A stretch of DNA of 64,000 bases from Pteria penguin (GCA_035048485.1 CM068590.1:4147093-4211092); one strand, 5' to 3'. Positions 40,134-51,000 are shown, counted from the stretch's first letter. The notes: generated by a model from the letters alone, not told the origin. Numbers and translations are program-made.

Positions 40134-40656
40134 ATTCAATTGTATCTGAAAAAGTGACTTTGTTCTGATGGCTAGGCGACTCTCAGTTAAGCTGCTCAAC
40201 CAGGGTTATATATGTGCTAGACTAGCAACGTCACTGAGGAAATTCTATGGTCGTTACAAGACTCTTATTACTCCATATGATACGTCGTTATCCAGATTTT
40301 AAATGATATTCTGGACTGAGACCGATTCCGATCATTTTACACCTATTTGACACCTTCTATACTAGAAGGTTACCTACTTCGACTTCTACATATATCAATA
40401 CATATGGAATTTACATGATTTGACTCTTTCTACTGGGTATATGTGACGGGTGTTGCTAGCAAGCAGGAGATGCTCACTCTCCCCGGGCACCTGATCTCAC
40501 TCCATTACAGGGGTTCACATATGCTCTTCAAGTAGACATATTTTGTTATTCATTTGTTTTTCATTTTCATTGATTTTGTATGTCCTCTGGTTTTATGATT
40601 TTTGGACTTGTGCTTTGGATTTATCCATCATCTCTACAATTCAATTGTATCTGAAA
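40134..40656 (+). mobile_element. Short retroelement 3'-end insertion with 18-bp target-site duplication
   Basis: The 18-bp sequence attcaattgtatctgaaa occurs at 40134-40151 and again at 40639-40656, bracketing a 487-bp insert. The insert begins with a short frame reading LLNQGYICARLATSLRKFYG, which resembles the last coding segment of reverse transcriptases related to the one at 58139, and then continues as non-coding tail. The same unit recurs at 45031-45520 with the same start point. The long direct repeat is typical of target-primed reverse transcription. Both copies start within a few bases of each other, so this may be a short non-autonomous derivative rather than random 5' truncation. 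Confidence 0.85.
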
Positions 40657-41150
40657 CTCATTAAAGGGCTCGATATATATCCATATATAACTTATAGGTC
40701 TGAAAGGTCCCATCTACATGTCGGATAGACCAATAGTAGATGCTAAGGTAACGGTTAACTTGTTTTTATACTGTCGCATATGTCCATGTATATAAAAGAT
40801 GACGTGCGCGTTTTATATTTCTCTTCATAAATCACATTTATAGTTAACTTGTGACATGCAATGTTTTTCTAAAATGGTATCAATAGTGTGTAGTAGGCGA
40901 ATTCTCTGTTACCGCTGATAAGAGATTTACATGAAAACATAAGTTTTGTGAATTTGTTTTAATAAACAAATAAACGATAAGTTAAAAATACGTACGTTAT
41001 TATGTAAACATGAGGAAAACATATCGGCGAAAACGCACTGAGTAAAATGTTAAACACTTCATCTTGAAATATTGCGACCTTCCTCAGTAAGGCGACTTCA
41101 ATTGAGGAAGGTCTCTACTAATTCGTGACAGCGATTTGAGGAGTATACAT
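40657..41150. other. Non-coding spacer
   Basis: AT-rich sequence upstream of the potassium-channel exon. The preceding exon, which should carry the first transmembrane helix and most of the first pore helix, was not found. Confidence 0.4.
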
Positions 41151-41154
41151 AGTT

Positions 41155-41486
41155 GAGTTGAGTATTTAGGTAAAAACGGTAAGCCATATAGACCCATTTG
41201 CATTTTTTTTAAATTTCATATATTTATATTTATTTTCAGGGGGGGGGGGGGTCTTTTCATTTTTCGGCTTTTTGTTGTTTATTGTTTTCTTTGTTTGTTA
41301 GGGTTTTTTTTTTTTTCCTTTTTTGTTTATTTATTAATTTATTAGTATACTGCATAGATTTATTTTTGTGTTTTTAGTTTGCTTTTGAATATCTCTTCCT
41401 TAGCCAAATTAAACGTTAACAAGTTCTTCAATTTACATAGATATATTTCCCATTTGAAGTGTTGATTAATGTCTTATTTTTTCCAG
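41155..41486 (+). other. Intron 3' part of K2P gene, ending in AG acceptor
   Basis: Contains G and T homopolymer runs, then 'gtcttattttttccag' ending at 41486. It is clearly related to 63495-63916 upstream of the second K2P exon. The shared features include 'ataagccatata', T/G runs, 'gcttttgaatat', 'aaacgttaaca' and the complete acceptor. The duplication therefore covered intron DNA. Confidence 0.75.
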
Positions 41487-42135
41487 GATATGGACACATC
41501 GCTCCGAAAACGGACAGTGGCAGGTTCGTCACTATTATCTATGCTCTCTTTGGAATTTCTCTTACTTTTTTATGTGACGCAAATCTTGGCACGCTACTTG
41601 AAAGTTGTTTCAGGATTTTCTATAAGCACACATGTCGGCTGATCATCAAGTTATGGTGCCCTTCACAAGCGAAGTGGTCATCGGTGAAAAACAAACCGCA
41701 ATCTGAGATAGAGGCTCTACCAATGACGTCAGTGGAAGCTGGTGCTGTAGATTACGTAGATAATGACGTAGACAAAAATATGAAACGTGACGTCAGAGTG
41801 CGAGTGTCTACGCAAGAAGAAGTGCGTGTGCCTATGCTCGTGAGCTAATGTTGATAGTATTGTATATTTTGGTTAGAGCCGTCTTGTTCTCCCAGTGGGA
41901 GAATGGTTGTGAGCTTCTAGATGGCGCTTACTTCTGTATCATCACTTTGACGGCCATTGGATTCGGAGATCTTGTACCTGGGACGGGAGACGCGCCACAA
42001 AAAGAGAAGCTGGTCATTTGCAGTTTCTATCTCTTCTTCGGCCTTGCCATTATCGCGATGTGTTTTAATCTATTGCAGGACGAGGTGCAGAAGAAATTTA
42101 AATGGTTGGGAAAGAAAATGGGTATCATCGATTAA
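41487..42135 (+). pseudogene. Two-pore-domain potassium channel (K2P) 3' exon with one frameshift
   Basis: K2P proteins are leak potassium channels of the plasma membrane, with four membrane helices and two pore loops. The exon opens inside the first selectivity filter, with the glycine codon of GYG split by the intron (phase 1), a well-known conserved K2P intron position. It continues GYGHIAPKTDSGR and the second helix (YALFGISLTFLC), then a hydrophilic loop. After VRVPMLV the frame hits TAA at 41846. The next frame carries LMLIVLYILVRAVLF (third helix), the second filter TAIGFGDLVPG and the fourth helix (YLFFGLAIIAMCFNL), ending at 42135. A single-base shift between about 41835 and 41850 separates the halves. 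It is either a young pseudogene or a sequence error. The second helix has FGIS where the family usually has FGIP; the copy at 63917 keeps P. The upstream exons were not seen. Confidence 0.85.
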
Positions 42136-42347
42136 TGAATCAAAATATCATTAAAATCTAAGACGAATTGGTCTAGAACGCTCCATCTTATGGAGTCCAA
42201 AACATGAAAGTTGAAAACAAAGTATCATATTTCTCAGACATATTTAAAAAGTCGTCTGGAATAAAATCAAAATTCGTCATCAGGGAGTATGAACGTATCG
42301 AAATGTGAATAGAGTGCACAGGGTGGGTATATCAGTAAAGGGTCAAA
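42136..42347. other. 3' flank of the K2P exon
   Basis: Non-coding. An AATAAA hexamer occurs at about 42261 ('ggaataaaatc'), a plausible poly(A) signal for the K2P transcript. Confidence 0.4.
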
Positions 42348-42715
42348 CCTAAACAAGTAATACAAACAACAAGTAAACAAATAATTAATACAAACAACAA
42401 GCAAGCAAAGAAGTAATACAAACAACAAGCATGCAAAGAAGTATTATAAACAACAAACAAGCACGCAATTAGTACAAACAATTGCAAGCACACAAGTAAT
42501 ACAAATAACCAGGAAAGTATACAGGTAATACAAACAACAAGCAAGCACACAAGAAATACAAACGATTGCAAGCACACAGGTAATACAAACAACCAGCAAC
42601 CACAGAAGTAATACAAACAACAAGCAAGCACACAAGTAATACAAACAGTATGCTAACAAATAATACTAGAACTACAAGCACACAATTGATATAAACAACA
42701 ATCAAGCAAAGAAGT
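42348..42715 (+). repeat. 28-bp minisatellite (about 13 copies)
   Basis: Units built around 'tacaaacaacaagcaagca' recur every 28 bp, for example at 42361, 42389, 42417 and 42445. The array is C/A-rich on this strand. It generates three overlapping Cys/Leu-rich open frames on the minus strand that are repeat artefacts. Confidence 0.88.
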
Positions 42716-43062
42716 TATAAAAACAACAGATAAAGAAAAAAAGAATAATCGATCGAGAAATCATACAGCAATAGAACAAGAAAGCGTACAGTGGGATATA
42801 TGAATCTTTTAGATTTTGACCTTTGATTATTTTTCGCTAATAGTTAAAGTGAAGTATTAGTTACTGTGAAATATATGTATACAATCTACTGCATAATTGA
42901 TTCCTTGGAGTTGTTGTCTATTGTTAATTTTAGAATAAATAAATCAGAGGCTCTGACGAAGCTAAAGCTCTCTTGGTCATATTTACTGTATCGCTTTCGT
43001 TCTTTCCTTGTCTCGCCTTATTCCATAAAACACTAATCCTAACAGCACTGTGACGTACCTGG
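42716..43062. other. Non-coding spacer
   Basis: AT-rich; nothing recognised. Confidence 0.45.
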
Positions 43063-43232
43063 AGACCGAAGTAGACAGCAACTCATAGAAAGAAGAAGAC
43101 CGAAGTAGGAAGCAACTCATAGAAAGAAGAAGACCGAAGTAGACAGCAACTCTTAGAAAGAAGAAGACCGAAGTAGGAAGCACCTCATAGAAAGGAGAAG
43201 ACCGAAGTAGAAAGCACCTCATAGAAAGAACA
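43063..43232 (+). repeat. 34-bp minisatellite (5 copies)
   Basis: 'accgaagtag' recurs at 43065, 43099, 43133, 43167 and 43201, exactly 34 bp apart, with an A/G-rich remainder (cag/gaag variants, 'catagaaagaagaag'). Confidence 0.93.
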
Positions 43233-43259
43233 CAACTTGTTATTATTGTTATTATTATT

Positions 43260-43413
43260 TTTTTCTGTACCTGTGTCAGATTTCCCGGTTTGTTTATATG
43301 TAGTCTGAATCATCCACACGTTCGCGTAATACATCTCGGTAGTAGAATCAAACATGCGGATGATTCAGACTACGCATAAATAAACCGGGAAATACAACAC
43401 AGGTACAGAAAAA
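43260..43413. mobile_element. Hairpin MITE with arms of about 58 bp
   Basis: The left arm starts 'tttttctgtacctgtgt' and proceeds through 'atttcccggttt' to 'gtagtctgaatcatcc'. The right arm is its inverse, 'ggatgattcagactac' through 'aaaccgggaaat' to 'acacaggtacagaaaaa'. The arms match with few differences and leave a loop of about 38 bases. There is no coding content. The shape fits a foldback or MITE element; no clear target-site duplication was seen. Confidence 0.82.
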
Positions 43414-44100
43414 TGTGTGTACAGCCTTCAGACGACGGATTGGGGTGAGTTATTATTGCCGTTCGTTTGCTTAATGTTTATATTTGTTAGATATTTGCTA
43501 CATTTGATGCCGAAAGGCGTAGAATCGTGCCGGCCATTCCGTTTATCAAAAGTGCAAGTTTACACAACGTAAGGGATCAATCATATAGTGCCACTACTTG
43601 CGGCTAATACATAGGTAATGTGGAAACCTCTTCATCATATACGAGTTATCCCTCTTTGAATACAGTATACGTTGAATTGAATATATTTGACTCTTAATAA
43701 CAAAATATTTCGCTTTTGCTAAATCAAAAATAATTGCATGACTATAATAATAAACGACGAATTCTTCCATAATAGAAATAAAATTACTCTCTGTTCATGA
43801 AATTTGCAGAAAACAAAGGCTTGTTGATTTGTTTTTATGTTGCTTTAAGCAGTTTTACTGTTATATCGCTATATGGAAGCAGGATGTAAGGGTGTTTTGA
43901 TATCCTCATTAAATGAAAAATACACCGACCTTCACAGTATCGGTATGGTACATGTATATGTTTATCTTATATAGAGATAAAAAGAAATAGTTATCTAATA
44001 TCACCAGTAAAACATTCACATAGGTACGATATCCATTGGTCACGTGATCGTGCCATTGATATAATGTTTATTTGGAAAGATGATCTTTAAATACAAAAGT
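43414..44100. other. Non-coding spacer
   Basis: AT-rich; no gene recognised. Confidence 0.45.
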
Positions 44101-44372
44101 AGTTATGATGTTGAATGCTAAGGTGATCGTTTAAGAGTTATAATGTTAATTGGTCAGATGATCGTAATATTGTTATGATGTGGATTGGTAAAGTTATCGT
44201 TATATTGGTATGATGTTAATTAGTAAGGTGACCATTATATTGTTATGATGTTGACTGATAAGGTGATCGTTCTAGGTACATTGTTATGATGTTGATTGGT
44301 AAGGCGATCGTTATATTGTTATGATGTTAATTGGTGAGGTGGCCGTTAAATTGTTATGATGTTTTTTTGTTA
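44101..44372 (+). repeat. Degenerate tandem repeat of about 35 bp (7-8 copies)
   Basis: 'ttatgatgtt(g/a)at' followed by 'ggt(a/g)aggtgatcgtt' recurs at about 44104, 44140, 44174, 44209, 44244, 44285, 44320 and 44355. Spacing is mostly 34-36 bp with one 41-bp unit. Confidence 0.85.
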
Positions 44373-45030
44373 ATTTCTATGGTGATCTTGATGTTGTTGA
44401 GGCGATGATGATTTTGTTCGCTTCCATTTAAGCAACGATTACTTGAAAAAAAAAGAAGAAGATGCCTGAGTGGGTCTATGTAGCTCACCCGAGAACAATT
44501 TGCTCATTTGCAAACAATTGCCTGCTTGAAGAAATTCGCCATCAATTTATTGCATATTGATTTTGAAACTAATAAAATACTGCACACTTTTTCATCTACA
44601 TTGAATAATTAAGACATGATAAAAATATATAAAACAAACAAACTAAAACCAAATAAAAAAACCTCCATAAAACAAACAACAAACAAACATACAAACAATC
44701 AATTTCCCCTTCAAACAGATATTTCCAGTAAAAGTTGAAGACAGCTACACAGCTTCTCTCTGTAATATAACTTGGTATCAATCAATATCAATATCTTCCA
44801 ATTAGTTCTAAGTAGATCAAGGTTTATTGTTACATACTGACAGTACAAACATCACATTTAGTAATCCGGGAAAAATATTTTGCAATGGGACAGCAATCCA
44901 TCTTAGGGCACCCTTCTAAATCAGTCTTCACAAACTTTCCTTTCATAAGTAGCAACATTCCATCATCACCCGCATACGGCGTATTCATATCTTAGTTAAT
45001 ACGTTATTCCAGAGCATGTTCAAATTACAA
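44373..45030. other. Non-coding spacer
   Basis: A C/A-rich stretch at 44620-44700 makes a spurious minus-strand frame. No gene was recognised. Confidence 0.45.
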
Positions 45031-45520
45031 TGACTTTGTTCTGAGGGCTAGGCGACTTTCAGTTAAGCTGCTCAACCAGGGTTATATATGTGCTAGACTA
45101 GCAACGTCACTGGGGAAGTCCTACGGGCGTTACGAGACTCTTATTACTCCATATGATACCTCGTTATCCAGACTTTTAAATGACATTCTGGACTGAGAGC
45201 AGTTCCGATCATTTTACACCGATTTGACACCTTCTATACTAGAAGGTTACCTACTTTGACTTCTCCATATATAAATACATATGGAATTTACATGATTTGA
45301 CTCTTTCTACTGGGTATATGTGACGGGCGTTGCTAGCAAGCAGGAGATGTTCACTCTCCCCGGGCACCTGATCTCTCTCCATCACAGGGGTTCACATATG
45401 CTCTTCAAGTAGACATATTTTGTTATTTTCCACTTGTTTTTCATTTTCACTGATTTTGTTTGTCCTCTGGTTTCATGCTTTTTAGACTTATGGTTTGGAT
45501 TTATCCATCATCTTTATACA
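45031..45520 (+). mobile_element. Second copy of the short retroelement 3' unit
   Basis: Matches 40155-40638 along its full length with moderate divergence, from 'tgactttgttctga' to 'ttatccatcatct'. It carries the same short frame (LLNQGYICARLATS), here followed by LLNDILD and a stop, which is the expected end of the reverse transcriptase reading frame. No target-site duplication is evident, so it is either older or embedded in a longer element. Confidence 0.8.
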
Positions 45521-45701
45521 TTCGCGTTGATGATCCCTGCAACCAGTCTGAAGAAGTTTGTAAAAGGAAGGTCATCTCTGAGACTACCTCGCCCCGCCCT
45601 GAATCCGCATCAGGATCCAGTAAAACACACTTCTATGGAACCTTTAGTACCTCATATCATCCAAGTTTGATTGAACTCCACGCAACAGTTGCGAAAAAGT
45701 G
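45521..45701 (+). CDS. Weak exon candidate ending at a GTAAGT donor
   Basis: An open frame runs through RVDDPCNQSEEVCKRKV, a Ser/Thr/Pro-rich segment and IELHATVAKK, and reaches a consensus donor 'ggtaagtatg' at 45702. The composition is unlike its AT-rich surroundings. No acceptor is clear: the frame enters from the adjacent retroelement, whose tail contains 'catgctttttag'. No family is recognised, and it could also be part of the retroelement's 3' region. Confidence 0.25.
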
Positions 45702-45739
45702 GTAAGTATGAACACTTTCAACAGACAGACGTCAGCCTC

Positions 45740-46085
45740 AAACAATAGGTCACTCAAGCCTTTGGGTTAGGGGGCCACGCTATAACAATAGGTCACTTGT
45801 GCCTTTGGGTTAGGAGATCACGCTGTAACAATAGGTCACTTGTGCCTTTGGTTTAGGTGAGTTAGGACGGCACGTCATAACACTGGTTCACTTCAGCCTT
45901 TTGTTTAGGCAAGTTACGACGTCACACTATAACAACATTTCACTTCAGCCTTTAGATTAAGTTACTGAGAACGACATGCTATAACAATAGGTTACTTGAG
46001 TAAGTGGCTTAGGTGAGTTAGGACAAAGGCTCAGGTGAGTAAGAAGGGCACGCTTTAACAATAGATCACTTGAGCCTTTGTATTT
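45740..46085 (+). repeat. Degenerate tandem repeat of about 43-55 bp
   Basis: Units built on 'aacaataggtcacttg' plus 'gcctttgggttagg' plus 'cacgct(g/a)taac' recur at about 45743, 45785, 45829, 45879, 45930, 45983 and 46057, with variable length and a 'gtgagttaggac' extension in the later units. Confidence 0.8.
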
Positions 46086-46465
46086 ATCTGTTGGTAAAAG
46101 CATATTTTTTTTACTCTGACAAGATTCGAATCTACGACCTGTTTATCCATCCATCCAAATCGGAATTCCCAAGAATATCAAGTGCAACGAATTTGTTCAT
46201 AAGTAGAAAGAAGTAAAAATATTTAATGATTCCATTATTTAATCATTCAAGAATAATAGATATCAAATCTCCAACCTGCCTTCTCTAAACAATTTACCAA
46301 CTCAACATTCTGTACTATGAAGTGTTTATCATAAATAATTAATTTCACATGTACACTATATATATAGTACGTCGTTTTTCACTTTCGGGAATGCATCAGA
46401 AAATGGAGTATTTACATAACATAATGAAAAGAATGAATCAAGTTTATAGAATTAAAATGATAAAG
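46086..46465. other. 3' flank of the B-box/NHL gene
   Basis: AT-rich. A minus-strand B-box-like 'agattcgaatctt' lies near 46125, perhaps a SINE remnant. Candidate minus-strand poly(A) signals of ATTAAA type occur around 46235. Confidence 0.4.
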
Positions 46466-48196
46466 TCAATGCAAGTATTTGATAATCTTCACCTTGTGTG
46501 AGAAGTCCTCTCCCACCCAGGCATACCCACGATCGTCTACGTCTATAATCACAGGATACTGGATCCCATCCTTCTGTGTAGCCAGGTACTGTATAAACTG
46601 ACCATCCTGGTCCACTATGTGTATACGGTGGTTACCACAATCTGTGATAAGGAGACAACCCTGACGGTCAGAACACAGGTCACAAGGAGAAAACCCAGAA
46701 TCCCTGCCGTGACCGGTATATGTGAATCGGTGGTCCCCATTCTTCTTAAACACTACCACCGTCTTATAGCTATCCGACAGGCAGATATCCTCGGTCTGTT
46801 TGTTAATGGTAATATAGTAGGGGTTATTCACGTGTTTACTCTTTATCTCTCTGACTATCCGCCCGTCGACATTGTAGATCCTTATAACTCCTAACCGCAT
46901 ACCGACCACTAGCTCCCCACTCATTAGCCGGCATAGACCTTGTGGTTTGGAACCCTTCGTGGTGAAGAGTGTGCTGACCTGACTACGTGGAGATAATGAC
47001 CTGATACATCGGTTGTCGTGATCACTGTACACTAGTTCACCATCATCTGTTACACACATACCGGACCAGTCATACAGTGTACATCCAGCATCCACAGTAC
47101 GGACCACGATACCACTCCTCTCCAATAAATCAAACTTTGTGGCACCATCACCACCACGTACCCAAGCTTCATTTGGTGATCGTAGTCTTAGTCCCGATAC
47201 ATCGTACTTCATAGTGAGCTCAGTCTCACACACTGGATTCGGGATCAGTTTTAATGTTGTGCTATCCTGCTCGTGTTTAGTATACAATGTGTCTACATTA
47301 CCGTCTCTGTTTGAGTTGTCTGTTTTAATGTCCCCTGACTCTGATTTACTGCCGGTTGGGGTTGAAGACTTGATATCATCCACGGTAACTAGTTGTCCGA
47401 ACTGCTGTTGTAGGTTTTCTCTTGATATACGGCCTGGGGTAAATGATGGAAGAAGCTGAGTAGCATCGACATGGTTAGAATCCACATCCAGCGAGTCTTC
47501 ATGCAGTGGTTTCATAAATTTTAGCAAGTCAACAGGGTCAGCTGATCGTAGATGTTTATCATAGGACAGCATCTCCTTATCAAAATGGTCCAACTTTTCC
47601 TTTGTTTTTCGTTGTTCTTCTTGTAAAAGGGGCACGATGGTATCATTCTTCATCTTCTGTATTTTCTTCATCTTCTCTGCCAGTATGTCATCTACCTGTT
47701 TATGGATATGTTGTGCGCTATCTTTCATTTTCTGTTCAATTTCGGCAATGGCGCTAAGAATGTCCTCTTGTGATTTATTCAATCCCTCCAGTTCCTTACG
47801 TAGACGGGATCGGATTGTCTGAGACCTCGTCTGCATCTGTAATATGGCTTTGGATTTAATGGCGTCGTAGGCATCGCTTATCCAGGAACACTCATGCGTC
47901 TTGTGGTTCTCCACTATACATGTCAGACAGACAGGATCTTGACATGGTTTACAGTAAAGTTGATAACGTTTTCCTGGGTGATGGAAACACTCGGTGTGTG
48001 TCTCTGCTTTTTGTTCTACTCCCGATGTGTATGACACAACTTCATGAAGTCTGTAAATCTTCTTGGATAAGTGGTCGTCTTTACACGGGGAACAGAGTTT
48101 GATACTGCATGGTTTACAATAATGTTCTGCCGTATTGTGACAATAATCGCAAACTGCTGACCATTGCGCATGCGTGTCATCGCCGACGTCAGCCAT
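46466..48196 (-). CDS. Two-B-box, coiled-coil, NHL-repeat protein (TRIM-like without RING)
   Basis: A single-exon coding region of 576 residues. B-box 1 spans about residues 16-51 (C16, C19, C27, C30, C35, C38, H42, H51). B-box 2 spans about 70-101 (C70, H73, C82, C85, C90, C93, H98, H101). A charged coiled coil covers about 115-240. A Ser/Thr linker follows to about 320, then a six-bladed-propeller-type C-terminus with NHL-like blades; the clearest is CDLCSDRQGCLLITDCGNHR followed by IHIVDQDG. Related TRIM proteins use B-boxes and coiled coil for assembly and the NHL propeller for binding RNA or protein. With no RING, ubiquitin-ligase activity is not predicted. The ATG is preceded, about 32 bp upstream on the minus strand, by an AG acceptor at 48229-48230, implying an upstream 5' UTR exon. 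It is the intact inverted paralogue of the gene at 35226. Bivalve genomes carry many such genes, so orthology to a named TRIM is not claimed. Confidence 0.92.
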   Translation of the reverse strand: MADVGDDTHAQWSAVCDYCHNTAEHYCKPCSIKLCSPCKDDHLSKKIYRLHEVVSYTSGVEQKAETHTECFHHPGKRYQLYCKPCQDPVCLTCIVENHKTHECSWISDAYDAIKSKAILQMQTRSQTIRSRLRKELEGLNKSQEDILSAIAEIEQKMKDSAQHIHKQVDDILAEKMKKIQKMKNDTIVPLLQEEQRKTKEKLDHFDKEMLSYDKHLRSADPVDLLKFMKPLHEDSLDVDSNHVDATQLLPSFTPGRISRENLQQQFGQLVTVDDIKSSTPTGSKSESGDIKTDNSNRDGNVDTLYTKHEQDSTTLKLIPNPVCETELTMKYDVSGLRLRSPNEAWVRGGDGATKFDLLERSGIVVRTVDAGCTLYDWSGMCVTDDGELVYSDHDNRCIRSLSPRSQVSTLFTTKGSKPQGLCRLMSGELVVGMRLGVIRIYNVDGRIVREIKSKHVNNPYYITINKQTEDICLSDSYKTVVVFKKNGDHRFTYTGHGRDSGFSPCDLCSDRQGCLLITDCGNHRIHIVDQDGQFIQYLATQKDGIQYPVIIDVDDRGYAWVGEDFSHKVKIIKYLH

Positions 48197-48230
48197 AAGT
48201 CCTTTTATTGGTATACCTAGTTTCTTTTCT
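48197..48230 (-). other. 5' UTR segment and splice acceptor of the B-box/NHL gene
   Basis: Read on the minus strand, 'attgaatttcag' ends at 48229 and is followed by about 32 bases to the ATG. The inverted paralogue has 'actgaatttcag' and 33 bases to its ATG, so this arrangement was present before the duplication. Confidence 0.65.
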
Positions 48231-49300
48231 GAAATTCAATTGAAATATAAAATAATATCTATTCACATAGTAACTAGCATATAAAACCATATCATTTAAA
48301 AAATAAAATATTTATATAAAATACATTTTACTATAAACAATTTCTATATGTGTTACACATGAGAATCAAGAACTGAGCCTAAAGACTGGTAGTAAAATTG
48401 TGGAAAGAAGGAAATTCATTTCCGAATCACTCACAGAATATTGAAAATTCCAAAATGATCTTTAGTATGTAGTTTTGATATTCTGAAAACTTGTGAAAAA
48501 TGTTGCAAAATGTGTCATGTTACGCTATGGCGTTGTGGGCTAGGCACATATTTCAAATGTCCCACTGATGGATATAACAGACAAACAAATAATCAGATTA
48601 TAATCTTTATAAACATTAGCTTATAACATCATATCACTTATAAACAAGTTTTTATAAAAAAAACATTTACTTTTAATTTTACCATAAACAATTCGTTTAT
48701 GTGTTAAGCATAAGGACCAAGGCCTGAGAATGCAGATTGGTGGTAAAAATTTCTCTCAAAGTGCTCAAGATTGAGGATATGCTCAAATATTTTAAGATGT
48801 TCAATACATTTATCAAAACGAAGCTCAAAACATCTATAATCTCTATCATTCTCAAACTCTAATATCGATCTTTACTAAGCACTTTTTCAGATTATAAGCA
48901 CAGAGTTTGTGTTGAGCACTTTTAAATATTATAACTTGGGGCAAGATTTACGTTGTGGCCACAACTGCGAAACTGAAGAATAGCAGGTTAACTAGGAAGA
49001 AGATTTGACGTAAAAATTACCCGTGGAAACGGACACTTTTAAGTATTGAGTACAAATTGCCTTAAACTTAAGCAATATTTGGTAAAGGAATGCATCTTTA
49101 AAAATCTGTTTGCTGTCACTTTGAATTAATCTCTCTGATATACGTTTTCCTTGCACTTCGAGGAGAGAGTATATACTAAGGTGTTACTTGCAGATGATCT
49201 GTAGAAACTAAATGCATGTAGGACGGAAATGTGATGAAAATAAAAATCTGGCAACCACCCTCCCCCCTTGCTTTGATTTTTCTGCCCTCTATTGGTCTTC
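48231..49300. other. Non-coding spacer with a 351-bp direct repeat
   Basis: The segment around 48280-48400 recurs around 48630-48750. 'tataaacaatt' and 'ccataaacaatt' are about 351 bp apart, each followed by 'atgtgtta' and an 'aagactggtagtaaaa'-like stretch. No gene was recognised. Confidence 0.55.
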
Positions 49301-49439
49301 AATATTAATTAAAATACAACATAGTGATGTGAACACGTGTACGTAGACAGCAATATAGGGGGTTTTTCTGTTGTTTTAGTTTTTATTTATTTATTTATTT
49401 ATTATTTTTTGGGGGGCTCTTTTTAGTTGCATTTGTCTT

Positions 49440-49530
49440 TTTGTTTTTTGTTTGGTTTTTTTTTTTTTTTTTTTGTTTTGTTTTTGTTTTTGTTTTTTGT
49501 TTTTGTTTTTATTTTATTTTGAAAATAAAA
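49440..49530. repeat. T-rich low-complexity stretch
   Basis: Runs of T broken by single G (gtttttg units) with no coding meaning. Confidence 0.8.
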
Positions 49531-51000
49531 TAAGACTGTGTCTTATGTTGATACTGATACAATACCCCTCCCCTATTATATTTCGTAATTAGCAGATTTA
49601 CTAATCCACTTGATCATGCGCTATAGGATTTTACTCGTAAATGATGTTCACAAATAAGATTGTATGCAATAACGGTCAATGGGACAAATTTTGCAAACAG
49701 TGAATATATGCAATAAAACACGATCTTCATATTTTACATGATATAAGCGGCCCAAGACCCGACATGCAACTCTTTGCCGGGAGTTTTATTTTGACGCTAT
49801 TGCTTAAATTGTGACGTCACTATCTAGTTCTTTACGCCAAAATGAAAACCCAGGCAAAAAGTCTATTGTGGAAATATTTCTGCAGCAGTATAAGTACTTG
49901 ACGGACGGACAGATGAAAAGGTAACACACGGTATAATCAAGACACTGTAATTAAAACTGAAAGATATGTGTAAATTTATAGATAGGATACATGGGTCTTA
50001 TTGACAAAGAAATTTAAGTCTAAGTCTAAGAATTGATACCTTGTGCCACTATTCTAAGAATTTGTCAAAAGTTTGCCTGTGAATAGCTTGTCAGATATAT
50101 AATGTATACAGAAACTTTTTATTAATTCTTAGAATTAAGACACATGCTTCTATATAAATCTCAATTCTTAGACTTTGACTTAAGATTTTTTGTGAATAGG
50201 GCCTCAGAGCTGTTTCTCACACGAGAGCGTAAAATTGACTTATACATTAAGAACAATGGTGTGTTATTTTATATGAATTGTAAATCATAACATCCCTAGC
50301 TCCCCCCCCCCCCCCCCACCTTTTCTCCGGACCCGCCGGCTTTATCTTCCATTCCAAAATTATTTTTAAAACTCGTTGTTTACAAGTTCCTGTGATACAT
50401 ACCCTAAGTAAAAGCAATGTACTCATATTCTTCTTTTCATGAGGGTTTAAGTTCTCTAACTGTCCCCATGGCCTCCAATCTGCAATCTCATAACCGACTA
50501 CGGGATGTTGGATTGCTATGGGAGGGCAGGGGGCTGGAACTTTGCGTATTTTCAGAGGCGCAATAATAAAGAGAAAACCAGTTATACATTATTTTTCCCA
50601 CATCGCAAGCCAGAATTTTTTTTTTTTTTTTTTTTTTGCAAAATCTTCCTGTCCCCTCTCCCTCCCTTTTCAACCCCGATAAAAATTAAACCGTTGTTGC
50701 TTTAATATCATTACATATGTATAAACCGAAAGTGAAATGATAAACTATCGTGTCAATGTTGCTGCCTATTTTATATATATTCGGTATATCATGGTTAGAC
50801 CATTTCAAGAAATAATATAATTCTGTTCTAATAGTATTTTAAAACTAAAGTAACCTTACTAACTATTGAAGACAACAATCAAAAACATCTACGTCCAGCA
50901 ATGAACGCACATCCCATTTGCAATGATTTCAACTTAAAATTTGACGTCAGTAACCTACTTTTATCTTACATCACTCGTCGGCAAGCTGAGGTTAAAATCA

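Noticed and set aside
42332..42705. Cys/Leu-rich minus-strand proteins
   Set aside because: Three overlapping frames all come from the 28-bp minisatellite.
46619..48102. Plus-strand frames inside 46466-48196
   Set aside because: Shadows of the B-box/NHL gene on the minus strand, which has recognisable domains in one continuous frame.
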